This document shows, in pieces, positions 16,917 through 25,000 of a DNA stretch of 64,000 bases. The notes beneath the pieces were generated by a model that worked only from the letters and a program-made list of their open reading frames with translations, ran no database searches and was not told the DNA's origin. Every line of letters starts with the position of its first letter. Position 1 is the first letter of the stretch. Location of the stretch: positions 6,448,001-6,512,000 of the forward strand of contig NZ_CP047318.1 in the NCBI RefSeq assembly GCF_009857135.1, read 5' to 3'. This DNA comes from Streptomyces sp. HM190. Lineage in GTDB: Bacteria > Actinomycetota > Actinomycetes > Streptomycetales > Streptomycetaceae. A program made the translations under genes and the position numbers.

Positions 16917-17008
16917 GCCGTCCGCCCGTGCTCCGCCTCCTGCCGTGCCGCCCCACGGCACGAGCCGATGACATTGAACTTTCAAAGTCATCTACTGGGG
17001 GCGGCCCG
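16917..17008 (+). ncRNA. Structured element, copy B (candidate leader RNA)
   Basis: Second copy of the 92-bp element seen at 15145-15236. Hairpin 1 is GTGCCG (16945-16950) with CGGCAC (16956-16961). Hairpin 2 is GATGAC (16967-16972) with GTCATC (16987-16992), with inner stem TTGA with TCAA. Compared with copy A, the inner pairs 16975:16984 and 16977:16982 change T-A and A-T for G-C and G-C, and one outer pair changes from G-T to A-T, so pairing is kept while sequence changes. The trailing TACTGG is invariant. It lies 385 bp before the lyase start. Confidence 0.62.
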
Positions 17009-17110
17009 CAAGCAAGTCCCCCCTCAGGGACGGGAGCCGATCGGACAGGGCGTGGGGCGCACCGCGTAGCCGTCCGACGCGCACCCGGTTCCCGAAGCAC
17101 GCCCGCCCAC

Positions 17111-17152
17111 CTCGGACACGACCGCCCGCCTCCCTCGGACACGACCGCCCGC
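17111..17152. repeat. 19-bp direct repeat upstream of the lyase gene
   Basis: CTCGGACACGACCGCCCGC occurs at 17111-17129 and again at 17134-17152 with no mismatch. The 23-bp period is close to two helical turns, so a regulator could bind both copies on the same DNA face. No promoter hexamers could be assigned with confidence. Confidence 0.5.
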
Positions 17153-17393
17153 ACGGCCGGCCCGCCGGCGTCCCGCTCCGCCTCTCGTTGAACGACACGG
17201 TCGACGATCCCCCCCCGCACGGACAGCACCCCGAGCCCGCGCAGCCCGTGGTCCCGCCGCCTGTGCCCCCGTCAGCCCGCACCCCCGGCGCGAGTCCGCG
17301 GGCCGGCTCCCTCGTCAGCCCCGGCGCGGGTTCCCGCCCGCGGCGCGGACGAACCCGTCGTCGCCCCCCACCCCTTGGACAGGAAGAGACGCG

Positions 17394-19040
17394 ATGAACA
17401 CACCGCTCGCCCGGGGTCCGGTCCGTCCCGGTGACGCCCCCGCGGCCGACGTGGCCGTCGTCGGCGCGGACGTGGCCGCCCCGAAGGGCACGCCGCGCCA
17501 GACCGTGACCGTCGGGACCGGGCCACTCTCCTTCGCCCAGGTCACCGCCGTCGCCAGGGACGGTGCGGGAGTCCGCCTCGGCGACGACGCCTTCTCGGCG
17601 CTGGAGAAGGGCCGGGCCGTGGTGCAGGAACTCGCCTCGGCGTCGACACCCACGTACGGGATATCCACCGGGTTCGGCGCGCTCGCGACCCGGCACATCC
17701 CGCCCGACCTGCGGGCCGCGTTGCAGAGGTCCCTGGTCCGCTCCCACGCCGTCGGCTCCGGGCCGGAGGTCGAACGGGAGGTCGTCCGCGCCATGATGCT
17801 GTTACGGCTCTCCACGCTCGCGACCGGGCACACCGGCGTGCGGGCCGAGACCGCGGCACGGCTCGCCGCCCTACTGTCGGCCGGGATCACCCCGGTGGTC
17901 CGCGAGTACGGCTCCCTCGGCTGCTCCGGCGACCTGGCCCCGCTCGCCCACTGCGCGCTGGCGCTCATGGGGGAGGGCGAGGTCCGCGACGCCTCGGGCA
18001 CCCTCATGCCCGCCGCTGAGGCGCTCGCCGCCGCCGGCCTTCGCCCGGCCGAGCTGCACGAGAAGGAGGGCCTCGCCCTCATCAACGGCACCGACGGCAT
18101 GCTGGCCCAGCTCGTCCTCGCCGTCACCGACCTGCGGCGGCTGCTCACCACCCTGGACGTCGCCGCCGCCATGTCCGTGGAGGCGCTGCTCGGCACCGAC
18201 CGGGCGTTCGCGCCCGACATCCAGGCCCTGCGTCCCCACCCCGGCCAGGCCGCCTCCGCGGCCAACCTGACCGCGATCCTCGCCGGTTCGGGCGTGGTCG
18301 CCTCCCACCGCGGGCCGCACTGCACCCGCGTGCAGGACGCCTACTCCCTGCGCTGCTCGCCCCAGGTGCACGGCGCCGCCCGCGACACCGTCGCCCACGC
18401 CGCCACGGTGGCCGGTCGCGAGCTGGCCGCCGCCGTCGACAACCCGGCCGTGCTCCACGGCGACGGACGGGTGGCGTCGAACGGCAACTTCCACGGCGCG
18501 CCCGTCGCCTACGTGCTCGACTTCCTGGCCATCGCGACCGCCGACGTCGCCTCGATCAGCGAGCGCCGTACCGACCGGCTCCTGGACACCGCCCGCAGCC
18601 ACGGCCTGCCGGCGTTCCTCGCCGACGACCCCGGCGTGGACAGCGGCTACATGATCGTCCAGTACACCCAGGCCGCGGTCGTCGCCGAGCTCAAGCGCCT
18701 GGCCGCACCCGCGTCGGTCGACTCCATACCGACGAGCGCCATGGCGGAGGACCACGTCTCCATGGGCTGGGGCGCCGCCCGCAAACTGCGGCGCGCCGTC
18801 GACGGCCTCACCCGCGTCGTCGCCATCGAGATCCTCACCGCCGCCCGCGCACTCGACCTGCGCGCCCCGCTGGAGCCGGCTGCCGCCACCCGTGCGGTGG
18901 TGGCCCTGCTGAGGTCCTTGGGCGCGGACGGCCCCGGCCCGGACCGGTACCTGGCGCCCGAGGTCGACCGCGCCGTCGCACTCGTCGGCTCGGGCGCGGT
19001 GCTCGACGCCGTCGAGTCGGTGACCGGAACGCTCTCATGA
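17394..19040 (+). CDS. Histidine ammonia-lyase-type enzyme (MIO family), predicted PKS starter supply
   Basis: 548 residues, longer than housekeeping HutH by an N-terminal extension of some 35-40 residues. The MIO cofactor triad is Cys177-Ser178-Gly179 in GCSGDLAPL, the form I recall for Streptomyces HutH. Residues linked to histidine lyases are kept: Tyr88 in YGISTGFG, the Ser-His pair with His118 in VRSHAVG, LINGTDGM, VQDAYSLRC, NGNFHGAP and Glu452 in AEDHVSMG. The residue before that Glu is Ala where HutH usually has Gln. By sequence the product should be urocanate from histidine; a relaxed aryl-alanine lyase giving cinnamate is the alternative. Codon 137 (17802-17804) is TTA, so translation should depend on the bldA tRNA. 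The stop overlaps the PKS start (ATGA), coupling the two proteins. Confidence 0.88.
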   Translation: MNTPLARGPVRPGDAPAADVAVVGADVAAPKGTPRQTVTVGTGPLSFAQVTAVARDGAGVRLGDDAFSALEKGRAVVQELASASTPTYGISTGFGALATRHIPPDLRAALQRSLVRSHAVGSGPEVEREVVRAMMLLRLSTLATGHTGVRAETAARLAALLSAGITPVVREYGSLGCSGDLAPLAHCALALMGEGEVRDASGTLMPAAEALAAAGLRPAELHEKEGLALINGTDGMLAQLVLAVTDLRRLLTTLDVAAAMSVEALLGTDRAFAPDIQALRPHPGQAASAANLTAILAGSGVVASHRGPHCTRVQDAYSLRCSPQVHGAARDTVAHAATVAGRELAAAVDNPAVLHGDGRVASNGNFHGAPVAYVLDFLAIATADVASISERRTDRLLDTARSHGLPAFLADDPGVDSGYMIVQYTQAAVVAELKRLAAPASVDSIPTSAMAEDHVSMGWGAARKLRRAVDGLTRVVAIEILTAARALDLRAPLEPAAATRAVVALLRSLGADGPGPDRYLAPEVDRAVALVGSGAVLDAVESVTGTLS

Positions 19041-22000
19041 CCGCATCGCGAGAAAGGGCGGACATGCCCGCGACCGAACACGACGACCTCATCCGCCCGC
19101 TGCCCGACCTGCTGCGCGCCCACGCGGCCGTGCGGGGGAGCAAGGTCGCCTACTCCGACGTGCGACGGGCCGTGACCTACACGGAGCTGGAACGGCGGAC
19201 CGCCCGGCTCGGCGGCCACCTGGTCGCCCTCGGCCTGCCCCGGGGCGCGCGGGTGGCGATCCTGCTGGGCAACCGCGTGGAGATGGTCGAGAGCTATCTG
19301 GCCGTCAACCGCGCCGGCGGCGTCGGCGTGCCGGTCAACCCGCACTCCTCCGACGCGGAGCTGCTGCACGTGCTCACCGACAGCGACGCCCGGGTGGTGA
19401 TCACCGACGCCGCGCACGCCGAGCAGGTGCGCGCATCGCTGCCGGCCGGACCGCGTCACCTCGTCGTGGCCGGCGACATCCCGGACACCCTGTCGTACGA
19501 GGACCTGGACACCCTGTCGTACGAGGACCTCGCCACCCGCGATCCGGACGTCCCCGCCCGCGACGATCTCGGCGTGGACGAGCCGGCGTTCCTGCTCTAC
19601 ACCTCGGGCACCACGGGCCGCCCGAAGGGTGTGCTGTCCACCCAGCGGGCCGCGCTGTGGAACGTCGCCCACTGCTACGTCCCGATGGTCGAACTCTCCC
19701 CGGCGGACACGCTGCTGTTCCCGCTGCCGCTGTTCCACACCCTCGGCCACCACCTGTGCGTGGTCGGCGTGACCGCGGTCGGCGCCACGGCCCACCTGAT
19801 GCCGGGCCTCTCCGCCCCCGAGGTCCTCGACGAACTGCGCTCCCGTCCCTACACCTTCCTGGTCGGGGTGCCGACGATCTACCACAACCTGGTCCGGGCC
19901 GCCGGCGCGGAAGGGCTCACCCTGCCCGCGCTGCGGGTGTGCTTCATCGCGGGCGCGGTCAGCACGCCCGCGCTCGCCGACGCGTTCGAGGCCGCCTTCG
20001 GGGTCCGGCTCAGCGACAGCTACGGCAGCACCGAGACCAGCGGGACGATGACGGCCACCCGGCCGGACGGCGAACGGGTCCCCGGCTCGTGCGGCCTGCC
20101 GGTGCCCGGGCTCGACCTGCGGGTGGTGGACCCGGACACCGGCGCCGAGGTGCCCGTCGGTGAGGAGGGCGAGATCTGGGTCAGCGGCCCGAACGTGATG
20201 CTGGGCTACCACAACCAGCCGGAGGCCACCGCGAAGGTCCTCCGCGACGGCTGGTACCGCACGGGTGACCTGGCCCGCCGCAACGAGGCCGGGTACCTCT
20301 GGATCACCGGCCGGCGCGACGACGTCATCATCCGGGGCGGGGAGAACGTCCACCCCACCGAGATCGAGACCGTGCTCACCCGGGTGCCCGGTGTGCGGGA
20401 GGCGGCGGTGACGGCGGCGGCGGACGACGAGTTCGGCCAGGTCCCGGTGGCGCTGGTGGTCCCCGAGGGCGACGGCCTCGACTGCGCGGAACTGTTCGCG
20501 CGCTGCCGCCGGGACCTCGCCTACTTCAAGGTGCCCGTGGAGGTCCGGGCCGTGACCGCGATCCCGAGGACGGCCACCGGCAAGATCGCGCGCAAGGCGC
20601 TGACCGGACTGCCCGGCCGGCTGCTCGCGGTCGCCGGCTCCCCTCCCGGCCTGCACCTGATCGGCGCCGACGGCGACCCGAGCCCGCTCCCGGGCGTCGC
20701 CGCACCCACCGGACAGGGGCCGCTCGCCGGCCGCGACATCGTCCTGGCGGGCGACACCGGCGACCTCGCGGACCTGATCGCCCGTCACCTCGTGGGCGGT
20801 CACGGCGCCCGGGTGGACGAGCCGGCCGGCCCGGAGCCCGGCGCCACCGTCACCGTCACCGGGACGACCGTGACGGTCGCCCTCGCCGGGGCGGCTCCCA
20901 CGACCCTGGTGCTGGCCGAAGGGCTGACCGACCACCGCGTCCGCAACGCCGTGGACGTCGCGCTGACCCGGCCGGGCAGCACCCTGGTCGCGGCCATGGC
21001 GTCGGGGACCGCAGCCCCGTCGGACCGACTGCCGGCCAGGGCGGACCTCACCGGGATCACCGGCACCGACCTCACCAGAACGCTCGTCGACCTCGTCGCG
21101 GGAGAGGTCGGCGGGATCGTCGGCGCCGGTGACGGCGTCGAACCGGACCGGGCCCTGCGCGACTACGGGCTCACCTCCGCGGACGCGGTCCGGCTGCGGG
21201 ACCGGGTCGCCGCCGCCGTGGGGCTGCGCCTGCCCACCACCCTCGCCTTCGAGTACCCCACGGTGCGGGCGATCGCCGGGTATCTTCGGGCCGCCCTCAC
21301 CGGCGCGCACGAACCCGCCGACTCCTTCGGGCCGGTGGCCGCGGGCGCCGACGACGACCCCGTCGTCCTGGTGGGCATGGCCTGCCGCTGTCCCGGCGGT
21401 GTCACCTCCCCCGAGGAACTCTGGCACCTGGTCGCCGAGGGGGTAGACGCCACCTCCGGGTTCCCCGACGACCGGGGCTGGGACCTCGACCGGCTGTTCG
21501 ACCCCGCCCCCGGTCGCCGGGGCACCTCCCGCACCCGGCGAGGCGGATTCCTGCGGGACATGGCCGACTTCGACCCGGAGTTCTTCGGCATCTCCCCGCG
21601 CGAGGCGCTGGCGATGGACCCGCAGCACCGGCTGCTGCTGGAGACCTCCTGGGAAGCGCTGGAGCGCGCCGGCATCGACCCCACCTCCCTGCGCGACGCG
21701 CGCGCCGGGGTGTACGCGGGGCTGATCCACCACGACTACGTCACCGACCCCGACCGGGTGCCGCCCGAGCTGGAGGGCTACCTCGGCACCGGCACCGTCG
21801 GCGCCGCCGCCTCCGGGCGGATCTCCTACGTCCTGGGGCTGCGCGGCCCCGCCCTCACGGTGGACACCGCCTGCTCCTCGTCCCTGGTGGCCATCCATCT
21901 GGCGGCGCAGTCGATCCGCCGGGGCGAGTGCGAGTTCGCGCTCGCCGGCGGCGTCGCCGTCATGGCCACCCCGCAGACGTTCGTCGAGTACAGCAGGCAG

Positions 22001-25000
22001 GGCGCGCTGTCCGTGGACGGCCGGGCCAAGGCGTTCGCCGCGACGGCGGACGGAACCGGCTGGGCGGAGGGCGTGGGAATGGTCGTACTGGAACGGCTGT
22101 CCGCGGCCCGACGCGCCGGGCACCCGGTGCTGGCCGTGCTGCGGGGCTCCGCGGTGAACCAGGACGGCGCGTCCAACGGCCTGACGGCGCCCAGCGGTAC
22201 GGCACAGCAGCAGGTGATCCGGCTCGCCCTCCGGGACGCCGGGCTGACCCCGTCGGACGTGGACCTGGTCGAGGCCCACGGCACCGGCACCCGGCTCGGT
22301 GACCCGATCGAGGCCGGTGCCCTGCTGGCCACCTACGGACAGGACCGCGACACCCCGCTCTGGCTGGGCTCCCTGAAGTCCAACATCGGGCACACGCAGG
22401 CCGCGGCCGGGGTCGTCGGCGTCATCAAGGTCGTCCAGGCCATGCGGCACCGCACCCTGCCGAAGACCCTCCACGTCGACGAGCCGTCGCCGCACGTCGA
22501 CTGGGCGTCGGGAGACGTCCGGCTGCTCACCGAGAACATGCCGTGGCCGCAGGCGGACCGGCCGCCGCGCGCGGCCGTCTCCTCCTTCGGGGTCAGCGGC
22601 ACCAACGCCCACGTGATCCTGGAGGCGCCGCCCGCGCGGCCCGCGCCGCCGCCCGCCGCCCCGGCGCAGGCCGTCGCCCTGCCCCTGTCCGGCAAGACCC
22701 CCGAGCGGCTGCGGGACTGGGCGGCCCGGCTGCTCCCGGTCGCCGAGAAGACGGCACCGGCGGACCTCGCCCACTCGCTGGCGGCCACCCGCGGCCACTT
22801 CACCCACCGTGCCGTCGTGGTCGGCGGCGACTCCGGCGAACTGCTCGCCGGGCTGCGGGCCGTCGCCGAGGGCAAGCCGGCGCGGAACGTCGTCGCGGGT
22901 GTGTCCGAGGTCGACGGAAAGGTGGCGTTCGTCTTCCCCGGGCAGGGCACGCAGTGGGTGGGCATGGCTGCCCGGCTGATGGGCGAACCCGTCTTCGCCG
23001 AATCCGTCCACGCCTGCGAACGGGCGCTCGAACCCCATGTGGACTGGTCGCTCACCGAAGTCCTGGCCGGCGACGATCCGCTGGAACGGCTGGACGTCAT
23101 CCACCCCGCCCTGTTCTCGGTGATGGTGTCGCTGGCCGCCCTGTGGCGTTCCCGCGGCGTCGAGCCCGACGCGGTGCTCGGCCACTCCATGGGCGAGGTG
23201 GCCGCCGCGCACGTGGCGGGCGCGCTGTCGCTGGAGGAGGCCGCCCGCGTCGTCGTGGTGCGCAGCCAGGTCATCGCCGCGCTCGCCCCCGGCGCCGGCA
23301 TGGCGTCGGTGTCCGCGTCGCGCGCACAGCTGGAGTGGCTGCTGGAACGCTGGCCGGACCGGCTCTGGATCTCCGCGCTCAACGGCCCCTCGTCCAGCGT
23401 GGTCTCCGGGGACGACATGGCGATCGGGGGACTGCTCACCGAGTGCGCGCTGGACGGTCTGCCCGCCCGCCGCGTCCGCGTCGGCGTCGCCTCGCACTGC
23501 CCGATGATGGAGCCGCTGCGCGAGGAGCTGACGGCCCGCCTCGGCGAGGTGCACAGCGTCAGCCCCGCGGTGCCGATGTTCTCCACCGTGGACCTCGACT
23601 GGGTCGGCGACTCCACGCTGGACGGCGCGTACTGGTTCCGCAACCTGCGGCAGCCCGTGCTGTTCCAGCCGGCCGTCGAGCACCTCGTCGAGCAGGGCTT
23701 CCGGGTCTTCGTGGAGCCCAGCCCGCACCCGGCGCTGACCCACGGGATCGAACAGACGCTGGAGGAGAGCGGCAGTACCGGTGTCGTCACCGGAACCCTG
23801 CGCCGCCACGACGGCGGTCCCGCGCGGTTCCTGATGTCCGCCGCGGAGCTGTACACCCGTGGCGTGCCGGGCGTGCGCCTCACCACCGGCGAAGGCCTGC
23901 CGGTTCCGCTGCCGACCACCCCCTTCCGGCGGCGGCGGTTCTGGTTCACGACCACCGGCGTGCCGACGGCGGGTACCGGCCACCCGCTCCTCGGCACGCC
24001 GGTCCAGTCCGCCCGCAGCGGCGAACGCGTGGCCGTCGGCCGTGTCTCGCCGGCCGACCAGCCGTGGCTGGCCGACCACGCGGTGAACGGCACCTGCCTC
24101 CTGCCCGGCACCGCGCTGCTGGACCTCGCGCTGCGCGCCGCGCACGACAGCGGCGGCACCGGCCTCGGTGAACTGGTCATCGAGGCCCCCCTGCCGCTGT
24201 CCCGGCAGGGCACGACCGAGCTGCAGGTCGTGGCGGACCCCGGCCGGCGCACGGTCGAGGTGTTCAGCAGGCCCGGACAGCCCGGCGCCGCCTGGCGACG
24301 GCACGCGCAGGGCACGTTCGAGGGCCCGTTCGAGAGCACCCGCCCCGAGCCGCCCGCCGGGGTTCTGCCCCCGGCCGACGCCGAGGAGATCACCGTCGAC
24401 TACGCGTCACTGGCCGGGCGCGGCAACGAGTACGGTCCGGCGTTCCGGGCCCTGCGCAGGCTGTGGCGGCGAGGCGAGGAACTCTTCGCGGAACTGCGGC
24501 TGCCCGAGGGCGCGGCCGGCGGGTTCGCCGGCCCCGGACTGCACCCCGTGCTCGGCGACGCCGCCCTGCACGCCCTCGCCCTGACCCAGCCGGTCCCGGA
24601 GGGCCACATCGCGCTGCCGTTCGTGTGGCACGACGTGTGGGCCGGGGACCGTCACGCCACCCACGCCCGCGCCCACCTGGCCCCCGCCGGGCACGACGAG
24701 TTCACCGTGACCCTCACCGACGCGGAGGGCGAACCGCTGTTCCGCGGAACACTCGGCACCCGCACGGTGGCCCTGCGCGAGCTGACGGGCGCCCTGCCGA
24801 CGGACTCCGTGTACCGGACGCGGTGGAGCGATCTCCCCGGCACGGCGGCGCCCGCACCGAAGTGGGCGCTGCTGGGCCCCGACCGCCGGGGGATCACCGC
24901 CGACCCGGTCGGCCTCGCCGACGCCGACGCCGTCCTGTGCACGCCGCCACCCGGCGACGTCCGCGAGGCGACGCTGGAGACGCTGTCCCACGTCCAGCAG

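Larger units (their letters stand above)
16735..17393 (+). other. 659-bp leader region before the ammonia-lyase gene
   Basis: No gene is supported. In order it holds: a hairpin at 16735-16759 (AGCCCC with GGGGCT) directly at the ccr stop, a possible weak terminator; copy B of the structured element at 16917-17008; a 19-bp direct repeat at 17111-17129 and 17134-17152 (CTCGGACACGACCGCCCGC), spaced 23 bp; and an aggaaga ribosome-binding site just before the ATG at 17394. The long leader suggests that the lyase-PKS unit has its own regulated promoter. Confidence 0.6.

Noticed and set aside
15145..17008. The 92-bp pair as a cobalamin or TPP riboswitch
   Set aside because: None of the conserved B12-box or TPP core sequences are present.
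17394..19040. Lyase as the housekeeping hutH of histidine use
   Set aside because: It has an N-terminal extension, a TTA codon, is coupled to a PKS and has no other hut gene nearby; it is more likely a cluster-specific paralogue, though activity may be the same.
18647..24304. 1885-codon open frame on the minus strand opposite the lyase and PKS
   Set aside because: Composition (Gly, Arg, His, Val) and lack of domains mark it as antisense shadow of the PKS.
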